From positions 19,584-83,583 of the IMG/VR virus record IMGVR_UViG_3300021963_005690: a stretch of DNA of 64,000 bases; one strand, written 5' to 3'. The notes beneath the pieces were generated by a model, which ran no database searches, was not told the DNA's origin, and saw only the letters and a list, made by a program, of their open reading frames with translations. A program made the position numbers and the translations under genes. Origin of the DNA: a virus. This document shows, piece by piece, positions 1 to 7,483 of the stretch; the stretch's first letter is position 1, and each line of letters begins with the position of its first letter.

Positions 1-164
1 GCTATCAATTGATGCCCGCCTGGATCTAAAACTTGAATACATTCCTTCACAATCAATTCGGCAAACTTTTCAATAGCCTTACGGTCATAGTCATCCATTT
101 CATCCCAGCATCCTTGTGCTGTAAGTCCTGCATGATACATCAATTTTTCAATTTGTTCGTTCAT
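1..164 (-). CDS. Small phage protein, partial (C-terminus outside window)
   Basis: An open frame runs from an ATG to the window edge and gives 54 residues beginning MNEQIEKLM, with the core FAELIVKEC followed by VLDPGG. The next gene upstream has the same MNExI start and the same FAELIVKEC core, so the two are tandem paralogues. The ATG overlaps the stop of that gene (ATGA), indicating translational coupling. Function is unknown; this resembles the many short phage proteins of the 'MNERIRELAEQAG' type. Confidence 0.75.
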   Translation of the reverse strand, partial: MNEQIEKLMYHAGLTAQGCWDEMDDYDRKAIEKFAELIVKECIQVLDPGGHQLI

Positions 165-391
165 TCTTCAACTCCAAAATGTATCTTTGTATTCCAAATA
201 GCATCACTAAGACGCAACTTAGAATCACTAGCATCAGTCATAATTGTTACGCATTCCTTCACAATCAATTCGGCGAACTTCTCCTTAAAAATTTCGTACC
301 TCAACATACGTTGATAGTGTGTATAAGGAGCATGTTGCTCTGCCGCATAATCCTCAGCCTGTACAATAAGTTCTTTAATTCTTTCGTTCAT
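161..391 (-). CDS. Small phage protein, paralogue of the preceding gene
   Basis: 76 residues, charged and probably helical, beginning MNERIKELIVQAEDY and containing FAELIVKEC at about residues 39-47, shared with the adjacent truncated gene. Its start codon overlaps the stop of the upstream gene by one base (TAATG) and its stop overlaps the next ATG, so three genes form a tightly coupled minus-strand operon behind the promoter near 750. Function is not recognised. Confidence 0.8.
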   Translation of the reverse strand: MNERIKELIVQAEDYAAEQHAPYTHYQRMLRYEIFKEKFAELIVKECVTIMTDASDSKLRLSDAIWNTKIHFGVEE

Positions 392-729
392 TACTTTACT
401 CCAAATGTGTTTAATGCTGGTTGCAATGTGTTAATTAATTCTGTTTCACGGGCATGTGCAGGACGCTTACCACGGACAACTTCCAATGTTCCAAATATAA
501 AACGTTCAGCACCACGCTCACGCAAAGCACGACTCAGACCCCAGTTTTTGTTTTCTGTCATAGCACGTTGCATATGTTTTTGCATACGACGGCGTAGTGT
601 CAAAAACACGTTGCCTTTGTATGAAAGTGCTGTTAAACCGATGTAGTACTCAAGTGTTACTGTATCACGGATATAGTATATCACTTGATTGCGATCTGTT
701 CTGCGTTTGCGGACGATTTTTGAGTTCAT
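391..729 (-). CDS. GIY-YIG-fold nuclease-like protein
   Basis: 112 residues. VIYYIRD at about residues 16-22 and YYIGLT at 28-33 match the GIY...YIG strands, followed by a basic helix with RRRMQKHMQ and a late glutamate in ETELI, as expected for a GIY-YIG core. It lacks the NUMOD3 repeats seen in the other GIY-YIG genes of this window, so it may be a small free-standing phage nuclease rather than a homing enzyme. It is the first gene after a consensus sigma70 promoter. Confidence 0.65.
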   Translation of the reverse strand: MNSKIVRKRRTDRNQVIYYIRDTVTLEYYIGLTALSYKGNVFLTLRRRMQKHMQRAMTENKNWGLSRALRERGAERFIFGTLEVVRGKRPAHARETELINTLQPALNTFGVK

Positions 730-735
730 AGATGA

Positions 736-764
736 ATTATACGCCCAAATTGATTATTTGTCAA
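736..764 (-). promoter_or_regulatory. Consensus sigma70 promoter
   Basis: On the minus strand TTGACA (764-759) and TATAAT (741-736) are separated by exactly 17 bases. Both hexamers match the bacterial sigma70 consensus completely. The -10 box lies 7 bases from the ATG of the GIY-YIG-like gene, so the leader is almost absent. An inverted repeat with arms TTATACGCC/GGCGTATAA surrounds the site. Confidence 0.9.
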
Positions 765-781
765 ATTTAGGCGTATAATAC

Positions 782-952
782 TTATTTCTTACGCTTGATA
801 ACTTCTAGGATCTTAGCTTCAAAATGCTCTGAATAGTGGCGCTCATCCCTTGAGTTTTCGCTGTTGGGATATTCCAAACATGTACGGAGACTATCAGCAA
901 GTTCCAAAATCTCTTTGACTTTGGGATTAACAATGAAAGTATACTTTGACAT
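782..952 (-). CDS. Small phage protein of unknown function
   Basis: 56 residues starting MSKYTFIVNP. A longer frame exists upstream, but this ATG follows a good ribosome binding site (AGAAAGGAAG, 6 bases upstream) and the longer frame would start inside the promoter. The protein is hydrophilic with a basic C-terminus (KRKK). No recognised domain. Confidence 0.7.
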   Translation of the reverse strand: MSKYTFIVNPKVKEILELADSLRTCLEYPNSENSRDERHYSEHFEAKILEVIKRKK

Positions 953-981
953 ATCGTCTTCCTTTCTTCTACTGTAAAGAC

Positions 982-1010
982 AGTGTAGCATAAAGCCCAT
1001 TTATTGTCAA
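982..1010 (-). promoter_or_regulatory. Sigma70-type promoter
   Basis: TTGACA (1010-1005), 17-base spacer, TACACT (987-982) on the minus strand. The -35 sits in the string TTGACAATAAAT, which recurs at several other promoters of this window. It would drive the 56-residue gene just downstream. Confidence 0.8.
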
Positions 1011-1018
1011 ATATTGGC

Positions 1019-1088
1019 AAAAATCGCTAGAAGTGTATCAGAGTGTATACCTGAGTATTCTAGCGATTTTGAAGCCCCTGAGGGGGCT
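1019..1088 (-). terminator. Double hairpin, likely terminator
   Basis: Downstream of the acidic small gene there is first a GC hairpin (AGCCCC/GGGGCT, 1073-1088) and then a 13-bp perfect stem AAAATCGCTAGAA / TTCTAGCGATTTT (1020-1032 with 1058-1070, 25-base loop) ending in a T-run on the minus strand. The A and T tracts flanking the second stem suggest termination in either direction. It separates this unit from the next sigma70 promoter. Confidence 0.6.
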
Positions 1089-1129
1089 AAATGAGTACTT
1101 TTGTTTCTTAAAAATGTAATACTTAAGTA

Positions 1130-1423
1130 TTAGTGAATTACTTGACCTACACTTGTATTAAGCCACGTTTTAATTTCTTTACGTAATTCTTTTTCTGTAT
1201 AACCCATTTCTCCTAAACGGGCTATTAATGAAACAAATAATCCATGACTTGCAATACCATATATATAAGTATCATCATCATTATCCAGTTCAAATTTATC
1301 TAATTGAGATAATAATACATCATTAATGAATTCTGATGCGATAATGGCACTATGTTCAAATTGCCACATTTCCGGATCGTCATCTTCTACTTCTTTAACT
1401 ATTAATAGATTCTCTTTGCTCAT
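1130..1423 (-). CDS. Acidic phage protein of unknown function
   Basis: 97 residues starting MSKENLLIVKEVEDDD, strongly acidic in the first half (FELDNDDDTYIYG around residues 44-56). The C-terminal half GEMGYTEKELRKEIKTWLN looks like a helical pair. It overlaps the 3' end of the upstream GNAT-like gene by 29 bases in another frame, so the two are probably co-translated. No domain is recognised. Confidence 0.7.
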   Translation of the reverse strand: MSKENLLIVKEVEDDDPEMWQFEHSAIIASEFINDVLLSQLDKFELDNDDDTYIYGIASHGLFVSLIARLGEMGYTEKELRKEIKTWLNTSVGQVIH

Positions 1424-1895
1424 TATTATTCTCCGAGTTATTATCTGTATTTACTATCGGTGTATATTCATAATTAATTGTTTCTATATTCTCTCTAAAA
1501 ATAATAGCCCCATTACGTAAATGAAATCTCCTAGCCATATTAGTTTTAGGACTTAATGTTACAAATCTAGTAACACTTGGATATTGTTCCTGAATGCCCT
1601 TAACCGCTCTATATAATAACTCAGCACCTTTACCGGCTTTATAACTCCATATAGTATAGAATACTGCGGTTGTCGGTACTTGTGTAGTGTTATCTAAATC
1701 TTTTACATTTTCTGGAATAAAATCATGGAAACTAACACATACCATAGCGTCCGGATTATCTTGTGATTCATCGGTTAATGCGGCAACTAATCTCCCATTA
1801 CTAACTCTAAAATCGGCTGAAATTTCAGGTCTTACTGGGTCGTCTTTAATAAATTCTAATAGTTTGTGTGTGATATCTTTGATAAAGTGTAGCAT
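1395..1895 (-). CDS. GNAT-like acetyltransferase
   Basis: 166 residues. The central strand ending in VPTTAVFYTIWSYKAGKGAE (about residues 75-95) resembles the acetyl-CoA pyrophosphate-binding turn of GNAT enzymes, and the following segment VTRFVTLSPKT...ARRFHLRNGA matches the usual motif B with the 'x-x-F-x-x-x-G' ending. The acceptor substrate cannot be deduced. A CTAAATA late box lies upstream, followed by a GAGG ribosome binding site. The asparagine-rich C-terminal tail overlaps the next gene. Confidence 0.65.
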   Translation of the reverse strand: MLHFIKDITHKLLEFIKDDPVRPEISADFRVSNGRLVAALTDESQDNPDAMVCVSFHDFIPENVKDLDNTTQVPTTAVFYTIWSYKAGKGAELLYRAVKGIQEQYPSVTRFVTLSPKTNMARRFHLRNGAIIFRENIETINYEYTPIVNTDNNSENNNEQRESINS

Positions 1896-1920
1896 TTTAG
1901 CCTCAGAGTTGTGTTATTCG

Positions 1921-1927
1921 TATTTAG
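1921..1927 (-). promoter_or_regulatory. T4-type late promoter box (leadered)
   Basis: CTAAATA on the minus strand 25 bases before the GNAT ATG, with GAGG between. A second CTAAATA (1955-1949) and a 7-bp hairpin TAGCATA/TATGCTA lie in the same short divergent region. Confidence 0.55.
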
Positions 1928-1971
1928 CATAAATTCAAAATATGCTATTATTTAGCGACTTTTTTTAACCA

Positions 1972-1978
1972 CTAAATA
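1972..1978 (+). promoter_or_regulatory. T4-type late box, leaderless spacing
   Basis: CTAAATA is followed by five bases (TTATC) and then the ATG of the PP-loop gene. If the box occupies -13/-7 to -6 as in T4, transcription would begin at the A of the start codon. No Shine-Dalgarno sequence is present. Confidence 0.6.
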
Positions 1979-1983
1979 TTATC

Positions 1984-2892
1984 ATGAAAAATGTTATTGA
2001 ATGGAATGTTGGATTAAATGGGTTCAAGAAATGTACACTAGAATTAGGAGAAAATTCTCATAAATTTACCACAGAATTATTAGATGTTCCATTTGAATAT
2101 GGTCGTGATATTACGGACATATTTAATGACCATTTATCAAATAGACAGACCAAATATGTAGAGGTATTATATAGTGGTGGATTAGATAGTGAATTAGTAT
2201 TGTTATCCTGTATTAAAAACAGTATACCAGTGATAGCAATGACATTAGTTATTAAAATAGAAGGGTTAATCATTAATACACATGATTTATATTATGCTGA
2301 GAAGTTTTGTAGAGAACATAATATAATTCATAAACTTGTTGAATTAGATGCCGATAACTTTTTTCAGAATGGTAAACATTTACCTTATTTGACACCTTAT
2401 TATATCACAGAACCTCATGTAGCAACACATTTATGGTTAATTGAACAATGTAATTATTTCCCTATTATGGGCGGTGATTGGCCTTGGGTACAAATCAATA
2501 AAGAAAATAAAGTATTATCACCTAGTAGACTAGAGTTTTCTAGTTATGAAAGATTTATGACTGATAAAGGTATACACGGAATTGGAAATATGGTTGGGTA
2601 TAGTTTGGAATCTAGTTGTAAACTAATACAAATACATTTGAACAATCATACAGTTAATGAATCATCCGTATCTAATTTCAAATCAAGGATGTACCAAACT
2701 ATGTACTCTGAATTAGAACCTAGATTAAGAAGTTATGGATGGGAACATAATAAAACTAATTCATTTAATCTAATAAAGTATAAAATAGAGTTAATTAAAC
2801 AATTAAAACCTACTATCCCACTTATTAAATGGAATAACACCATTAAAACACTATTAAACACACCTGTAACAGAAAATGACAAATTCAACTAA
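1984..2892 (+). CDS. PP-loop ATP pyrophosphatase (asparagine-synthase-like)
   Basis: 302 residues. The P-P loop is SGGLDSE at about residues 63-69, preceded by the hydrophobic strand YVEVLY, as in N-type ATP pyrophosphatases that adenylate a substrate carbonyl before amide or thiol transfer. Its closest relative in this window is the PP-loop gene at 25.0-25.9 kb (same SGGLDSE loop and overall size). It lacks the glutaminase domain of true asparagine synthetase, so the nitrogen or other nucleophile donor is unknown. It overlaps the next gene by 17 bases, a methyltransferase, which suggests the two act on one product. Confidence 0.75.
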   Translation: MKNVIEWNVGLNGFKKCTLELGENSHKFTTELLDVPFEYGRDITDIFNDHLSNRQTKYVEVLYSGGLDSELVLLSCIKNSIPVIAMTLVIKIEGLIINTHDLYYAEKFCREHNIIHKLVELDADNFFQNGKHLPYLTPYYITEPHVATHLWLIEQCNYFPIMGGDWPWVQINKENKVLSPSRLEFSSYERFMTDKGIHGIGNMVGYSLESSCKLIQIHLNNHTVNESSVSNFKSRMYQTMYSELEPRLRSYGWEHNKTNSFNLIKYKIELIKQLKPTIPLIKWNNTIKTLLNTPVTENDKFN

Positions 2893-3466
2893 ATTTGATA
2901 CACATGAATCTTTTTATCATGGATTAATTAAAAGCAAAATATGGTTATGTGAGGAACTAGAAACAGCTATATACCGTGAATGTATTAGCAAACCCTCATT
3001 ACATATTCTTGGATGTTGGGATAATCTATTAGCATTCATGCTACTTACACGTAAACCTACATTCTATTATGAAGTTCATGGTTATGATATAAATCCAGAA
3101 GCAATAAGTAATGCCAATAAAGTATGTGACATGTGGAAATATGAATCTCCTAAAGTTTATAATCATGTACAGGATGTGAATAACTATGATTATAGTACAT
3201 GTGTAAACAGTATCTTTATCAATTGTAGTATAGACCAAATGGATAGCAATAATTGGTATAATTCAGTACCAAAAAGTAGTTTAGTATGTGTTCAAACTAC
3301 TAATATGAAAGATCCAGACTTTCCGTGGTTTATTAAACAAACAACAAATAGTTTGGATGAATTAGTTGAACGGTTTAATCTGAGTAATTTGATATATTCC
3401 GGTGTGACAAACATACAATATGAAACTAATGGTTATAAACGCTATATGATTATAGGACGTAAATGA
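2876..3466 (+). CDS. SAM-dependent methyltransferase-like protein
   Basis: 196 residues. LHILGCWDN at about residues 42-50 corresponds to motif I, and VHGYDINPEAI at about 67-77 to the acidic end of strand 2 that binds the ribose of SAM, so this is a class I Rossmann methyltransferase. Substrate not known. The start lies inside the upstream PP-loop gene, implying translational coupling. Confidence 0.65.
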   Translation: MTNSTKFDTHESFYHGLIKSKIWLCEELETAIYRECISKPSLHILGCWDNLLAFMLLTRKPTFYYEVHGYDINPEAISNANKVCDMWKYESPKVYNHVQDVNNYDYSTCVNSIFINCSIDQMDSNNWYNSVPKSSLVCVQTTNMKDPDFPWFIKQTTNSLDELVERFNLSNLIYSGVTNIQYETNGYKRYMIIGRK

Positions 3467-3476
3467 TTAGTAAAGA

Positions 3477-3483
3477 ATAAATA
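3477..3483 (+). promoter_or_regulatory. T4-type late box, leaderless spacing
   Basis: ATAAATA followed by CATAT and then the ATG. The gap is five bases and there is no Shine-Dalgarno sequence. Confidence 0.6.
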
Positions 3484-3488
3484 CATAT

Positions 3489-4394
3489 ATGGATGATTAT
3501 AAGCATTTTTCACAATTATGCGAAAGCATAGTTTCAGAAGTCAGTACCGCAATGGCACAATTTACTGGACCGGGCGCACAGGAAGTATTAAAACAACTAC
3601 ATTCTAAAGAAGCTTTGGGACATGATGTTGAACCTGAACCTGCAGTCAGACCTAAATGGACTGATCTCAAAGATAGTCCTGGCACATGGTTGTTAATAGC
3701 AGGTAATAAAGGATTTGGTGCAGTAAGATTTATGGTATCTGATACTTATGGTAGAAGGGCATCAAAGTCTGGTTCGTATCAAATATTTACTAGTAATGGT
3801 AGACCTGATCCGGATGAAGGCAATATGGTATATTCTACCTTTGCAGACAATGTTACTGATGCTAATGGTTTGTTAAAAAGTATTATAGGTGATGCTAGAA
3901 AATTTTACTTTGTAGATAGTGAGTACTCTAAACAATTAAATCAAACTCGTGGTGAAAATAAACCTATATCAGACTTTAACTCTGTTAATGTAACCACCTT
4001 GACCAAACGATTTAAACCACTTTTTAGAAAAATATTAGTTGCTTCTAAAGCTGATATTAATGGTGTTATTGCTAGTATGGCAAAAAATGATGCTCATCAC
4101 AAAGTAGATAAAAAAATTGACCAAGTAAAATTAATTGACCAGGCAATCCAGGGTTTAGATAACAATGAGATAAGTGACGTCCTTGGCAATGCAGTTAGTG
4201 CTAGCGTAATATTAACAGCAAGATATTACTATCCGCAACTTACTGGTAATGTAACTAGTGGTTATAGATATCGTGATAATGGTTTAATGGCAGAAAGAAA
4301 TGACGGTGTGATAAAGGTATTAGCAGATATATCTAACGGAGATAGAGAGAAATTAAGTGCTGTTCTCGCATATCTAAAAAGGAGTTTAGTATAA
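3489..4394 (+). CDS. Uncharacterised phage protein, possibly virion-associated
   Basis: 301 residues, not recognised. N-terminus MDDYKHFSQLCESIVSEVSTAM is helical. The middle (TWLLIAGNKGFGAVRFMVSD) looks like a beta domain, and the C-terminal third is helical. Its last base is the first base of the next ATG (TAATG), so it is coupled to the 405-residue protein that follows. The AEAD-like start of that partner and the late promoter suggest structural or late-expressed proteins, but that is inference. Confidence 0.7.
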   Translation: MDDYKHFSQLCESIVSEVSTAMAQFTGPGAQEVLKQLHSKEALGHDVEPEPAVRPKWTDLKDSPGTWLLIAGNKGFGAVRFMVSDTYGRRASKSGSYQIFTSNGRPDPDEGNMVYSTFADNVTDANGLLKSIIGDARKFYFVDSEYSKQLNQTRGENKPISDFNSVNVTTLTKRFKPLFRKILVASKADINGVIASMAKNDAHHKVDKKIDQVKLIDQAIQGLDNNEISDVLGNAVSASVILTARYYYPQLTGNVTSGYRYRDNGLMAERNDGVIKVLADISNGDREKLSAVLAYLKRSLV

Positions 4395-5611
4395 TGAGAG
4401 CAATACACTTTTTAGCAGAAGCTGATATCAGCACTAATATAATGAAAGATCCTAAGCTAGCAAAAATGTTAGCTATAGCTGTCAGACATGATAGAACATT
4501 CCCAAAAAATGAAATAGCAGATATGGGTCCAAGACCTACTGTTGCTGATTATGTTCAAGCTTGGAGTAAATTAGTTAATCAAACACTAGCTAAGAATGAC
4601 TACGGTGATCTAAGTAAAGAAGGTAAGTTTGATAATTGGTTATTAAAACTATATAATAATCACGCAATAGATTATGAAGATTTGAATGGTGAAGGTGGTG
4701 ACGCATTGGGTGCATGGCAAGCATTAAGCACACGTGGTTTATTAAAGAAGCCAGACCAAGACTTTAATAAGTTTTCTAGTATACGGTCATTACAACAGGC
4801 AATGGAAAAAGACGAGTATCGTAATACTCTAAGAAGAATCAAAGATGCTGAAGCATTAGAAAAACATAAACGCACTAGAAAAGAAATAGTACTATTAGAT
4901 AATGACAGATTTCATGTTATAATGCCATTAAACTATGGTGCTTGTTATACATTTAATAATCAAACAGGACACATGAGTAATTTCTGTACCGGTGGTTCTA
5001 GTGGATTGAATTGGTTTAATAATTATGCTCCTGATGGTCCTATCATTAGTATAATTGATAAACAAAATGTTGATAATAAGAACGGTAAGTGGCAACTACA
5101 TGCGCCTACTAGTCAACTTGTAAATAGTACGCAGGATCAAAGATATAACAGAACTGGAGCCGATCTTGAGTTTTCTAAAAGATTCCCTGGTTTAATGAAA
5201 GAAATTGTTAGAGCTATGCTTACAAAAGCAGGTGAAGTAAAAACCGGCAGTAAAGAAATTAGTCCACCTGATGGATATGATGTTAGAGAAGCGGCTAAAC
5301 AAATAGTAGCAAAATTTCCTCAAAGTTATAAATCAGTACCAGGTGCGCCGGGCAAAGAAGAAGTGCCTGATAATGTTTTTGTAAATCAACCAGCAGAACC
5401 GGAACCAACTCAGGCAACGCAACCTACTGAGCCTGAAGGTCCACGTATAAGTGATTGGAGAATCTATAATGCAGGAAGACAGGTTGCTACAGCAGTAAAT
5501 AAAACACAACAGCAAGCTATGCAAGAACTAGAAAAATATGCTGTAAAGAATAGAATACCTAGAGGTCGTATGTATATGAGTGATTATTCTAACAATCAAA
5601 TAGTCAGATGA
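4394..5611 (+). CDS. Uncharacterised large phage protein with Cys/Gly-rich central motif
   Basis: 405 residues preceded by AAGGAG. A conserved-looking block near residues 180-220 reads YGACYTFNNQTG, NFCTGGSSG, then a Y...GPIISIID segment. Comparable 'W-C-T...GP-x-x-x-I-D' blocks occur in uncharacterised phage proteins, so this is probably a real domain of unknown activity. Residues about 343-367 form a Pro/Glu/Thr linker, and a helical tail (KTQQQAMQELEKYA) follows. It ends just before a strong bidirectional terminator. Confidence 0.7.
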   Translation: MRAIHFLAEADISTNIMKDPKLAKMLAIAVRHDRTFPKNEIADMGPRPTVADYVQAWSKLVNQTLAKNDYGDLSKEGKFDNWLLKLYNNHAIDYEDLNGEGGDALGAWQALSTRGLLKKPDQDFNKFSSIRSLQQAMEKDEYRNTLRRIKDAEALEKHKRTRKEIVLLDNDRFHVIMPLNYGACYTFNNQTGHMSNFCTGGSSGLNWFNNYAPDGPIISIIDKQNVDNKNGKWQLHAPTSQLVNSTQDQRYNRTGADLEFSKRFPGLMKEIVRAMLTKAGEVKTGSKEISPPDGYDVREAAKQIVAKFPQSYKSVPGAPGKEEVPDNVFVNQPAEPEPTQATQPTEPEGPRISDWRIYNAGRQVATAVNKTQQQAMQELEKYAVKNRIPRGRMYMSDYSNNQIVR

Positions 5612-5619
5612 TAGCCAAA

Positions 5620-5645
5620 AAAATAGACCCCGAAGGGTCTATTTT
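5620..5645. terminator. Bidirectional rho-independent terminator
   Basis: Perfect 11-bp stem AAAATAGACCC / GGGTCTATTTT with a CGAA loop, A-tract before and T-tract after. It lies between convergent genes and can serve both strands. Confidence 0.92.
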
Positions 5646-6246
5646 ACATTGCAGGTCCATTCCCGTTCTTGAATCCTACACTACCACCTTCTGCTTCAAT
5701 ACGTTTGATAACATCCTCAAACAGTATAGGTCTATAGTCTGTATGCTCAACACAAACACAATGATAACGAACATCAATATAATGTCTAGTACCACGTTGG
5801 TGAAACTCATGTAATGTTTCAACATGTTTCATTACACGATTAGCATGTAAGTGACCGTGAATGTTAGTGCCAAATCGACCCAATGATTCAGTATGAATTG
5901 GTATATGACTTAATATCATACCGTTCATAACATGATACGCACGTAGTTCACGGAAGTACTGTCTATATTCATCATCACGGAAGATATCGTGGTTACCACG
6001 AATCAATACTTTATCACCGTTTAAACGACCCATAATCTTTAATGCTTTTCTATTGATAACAACATCACCACAATGATATACTTTATCATTAGGTCGTACT
6101 GTTTCATTCCAACGCTTAACCATTTCTTCATCCATTTCATCTGGGTCAGTCCATGGTCGAAGTTTTGTAACACCGTCGTTACGTGTAAAATGACATACTC
6201 CGGCATGCCCGAAGTGTGTATCCGATACTAAAAATACTGCGGGCAT
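5644..6246 (-). CDS. Calcineurin-like metallophosphoesterase
   Basis: 200 residues with the full set of metal-binding motifs: SDTHFGH (about 8-14), GDVV (about 60), GNHD (about 85-88), SHIP and GHLH (about 130). This matches small phage and bacterial metallophosphoesterases that hydrolyse phosphodiesters or phosphomonoesters with a dinuclear metal centre. Such genes are frequent beside phage tRNA clusters; a role in nucleotide or RNA end processing is possible but unproven. Confidence 0.88.
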   Translation of the reverse strand: MPAVFLVSDTHFGHAGVCHFTRNDGVTKLRPWTDPDEMDEEMVKRWNETVRPNDKVYHCGDVVINRKALKIMGRLNGDKVLIRGNHDIFRDDEYRQYFRELRAYHVMNGMILSHIPIHTESLGRFGTNIHGHLHANRVMKHVETLHEFHQRGTRHYIDVRYHCVCVEHTDYRPILFEDVIKRIEAEGGSVGFKNGNGPAM

Positions 6247-6260
6247 ATAATTCCTTTATT

Positions 6261-6337
6261 TGGCATCCCCGGACCGAATTGAACGGCCAACCTTTGAGTT
6301 TGGAGCTCACTGCTCTGCCTAATTGAGCTACGGAGAC
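6261..6337 (-). tRNA. tRNA-Trp(CCA)
   Basis: Cloverleaf folds with acceptor GTCTCCG/CGGGGAT, D-stem GCTC/GAGC, anticodon loop CTCCAAA and T-arm GGCCG-TTCAATT-CGGTC. The CCA end is encoded. The top pair of the anticodon stem is G-A. Confidence 0.95.
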
Positions 6338-6340
6338 ATA

Positions 6341-6955
6341 TTACTTTTGTTTTCTAGGCATACCACCTTTTTTCCAGCCTAGATTTTCATATTCTAAGAG
6401 TTCGTTTTTATCTATGCGTTTGGCACAATTACCGTTATTAACCAGTATTTTACCTAAATTTGCTTCAGCTACTTTAGTATTATGTGCATCAGACCTAGAC
6501 ATTTTAGCGATTGTCTGCATATGAAGGCGATGTGCTTCAGGATCCTTTTTAGACCAATTATTATCAGAAAGTTTTTTCCTAGTTTTGTCAGTAATTTTTT
6601 GTTTCAATGATGCCTGTCTTTGTTTTTCTTTAGTGGCATCGGTGTGCTTTAATCCAGTAAAGGCTCCCACGATACCTGGATTTCCACCACTGCCTCCTAT
6701 TTTTAAATTATATGATAGAGGATCATTTATTAAATTTTCAGTAACAATTTGTCTTTCTAAATCAAACATTTCAATCTTTGAATTTGCAAAATGCAATATT
6801 TCCACTTTAAAATTCTCATGCCCATATTTTTTTATGGCATGTTTTAAATGTTTGCCGGATCCTAAATAACCATCATTAATATTTGCAGTTTGATGACAAC
6901 CCACATAATATTTATTATTGATTAAATTTGTAGTTCTATATATTATATAATGCAT
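6341..6955 (-). CDS. GIY-YIG homing endonuclease
   Basis: 204 residues. YIIYRTTN...KYYVGCHQT forms the GIY-YIG strands, followed by YLGSGKHLKHAIKKYG, typical of Seg-type endonucleases with the catalytic region at about residues 30-45. The C-terminal half contains lysine-rich NUMOD-like DNA-binding segments. It lies between an intact tRNA-Trp and a tRNA 5' half, consistent with insertion at tRNA loci. A CATAAATA late box stands four bases before its ATG. Confidence 0.88.
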   Translation of the reverse strand: MHYIIYRTTNLINNKYYVGCHQTANINDGYLGSGKHLKHAIKKYGHENFKVEILHFANSKIEMFDLERQIVTENLINDPLSYNLKIGGSGGNPGIVGAFTGLKHTDATKEKQRQASLKQKITDKTRKKLSDNNWSKKDPEAHRLHMQTIAKMSRSDAHNTKVAEANLGKILVNNGNCAKRIDKNELLEYENLGWKKGGMPRKQK

Positions 6956-6959
6956 AATC

Positions 6960-6966
6960 TATTTAT
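6960..6966 (-). promoter_or_regulatory. T4-type late box, leaderless spacing
   Basis: ATAAATA then GATT then the ATG of the GIY-YIG gene; gap four bases, no Shine-Dalgarno. Confidence 0.6.
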
Positions 6967-6971
6967 GCATT

Positions 6972-7010
6972 TAACAAAAAACCGGTATGCTGCCATTACA
7001 CTAGGGAGAT
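6972..7010 (-). pseudogene. Truncated tRNA 5' half (anticodon loop breakpoint)
   Basis: On the minus strand there is a plausible tRNA 5' half: acceptor (A)TCTCCC, a D-arm ending in GGCAGCAT, then ACCGG and a run of six T and G where the anticodon loop should be (UUU or UUG reading). The sequence then loses tRNA character and the endonuclease gene begins. No matching 3' half with a complementary acceptor strand is found before the next gene. Confidence 0.5.
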
Positions 7011-7015
7011 TTTGT

Positions 7016-7237
7016 TTATAAATTTTTTCTAATACGTTTGAGATATTCTCGTCCAACAAGTCCTTGCTCAATTTCTTCTAATGCAGTTACCATTGGTCCT
7101 GATTTAGTATTGAGGGTAGAACGATGACCACGCTTTAATTCTCTTACTCTTTGTGATGCTATAAGAACTAAATCAAAACGATTACCAACCATGTTTGCGG
7201 CTTCTTCACTTGTATATCTTGCTCTGCTTTGTGACAT
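7016..7237 (-). CDS. rpoZ: RNA polymerase omega subunit
   Basis: 73 residues. ARYTSEEAA followed by GNRFDLVLIASQRVREL (about residues 18-34) and later ALEEIEQGL matches the conserved core of bacterial RpoZ, including the GNRFDLV helix that cradles the beta-prime C-terminus. The long acidic C-terminal extension of some bacterial RpoZ is absent. The start has an AAAGGA ribosome binding site. A phage-encoded omega could replace the host subunit in transcription complexes used for late or early genes; this role is inferred. Confidence 0.88.
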   Translation of the reverse strand: MSQSRARYTSEEAANMVGNRFDLVLIASQRVRELKRGHRSTLNTKSGPMVTALEEIEQGLVGREYLKRIRKNL

Positions 7238-7246
7238 ATTTTTCCT

Positions 7247-7387
7247 TTATCTTGTTACTTTTCTAATTAATTTATACCAATAGTATTTGAAACCACGGAA
7301 CACTATGATATCAAAAGTAATTACAGGAGTAACTTCTTTTACAATGTGTCCGTATGCTCTATTGATTACATCTTCACTTTTGCTCAT
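7247..7387 (-). CDS. Small basic hydrophobic protein
   Basis: 46 residues beginning MSKSEDVINRAYGH with GGAG seven bases upstream. A longer frame would begin inside tRNA-Val, so this start is preferred. The C-terminal half (ITFDIIVFRGFKYYWYKLI) is hydrophobic and aromatic with basic residues, possibly membrane-associated. Unknown function. It sits directly upstream of rpoZ. Confidence 0.6.
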   Translation of the reverse strand: MSKSEDVINRAYGHIVKEVTPVITFDIIVFRGFKYYWYKLIRKVTR

Positions 7388-7402
7388 ACTTACTCCTTTA
7401 TT

Positions 7403-7478
7403 TGGTGGGTCGTGACAGGCTCGAACTGCCGACATTCTGCGTGTAAGGCAGACACTCTACCAACTGAGTTAACGACCC
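7403..7478 (-). tRNA. tRNA-Val(TAC)
   Basis: Acceptor GGGTCGT/ACGACCC, anticodon loop CTTACAC in stem TCTGC/GCAGA, T-loop TTCGAGC, encoded CCA. Confidence 0.97.
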
Positions 7479-7483
7479 GATTT

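Noticed and set aside
33-646. Two overlapping plus-strand ORFs opposite the small minus-strand genes
   Set aside because: The minus-strand frames carry the shared FAELIVKEC core, coupled starts and stops, and a consensus promoter. The plus-strand frames have no ribosome site.
6341-7010. A tRNA with a group I intron carrying the GIY-YIG gene
   Set aside because: No tRNA 3' half complementary to the 5' half follows the gene; the adjacent tRNA-Trp is complete by itself.
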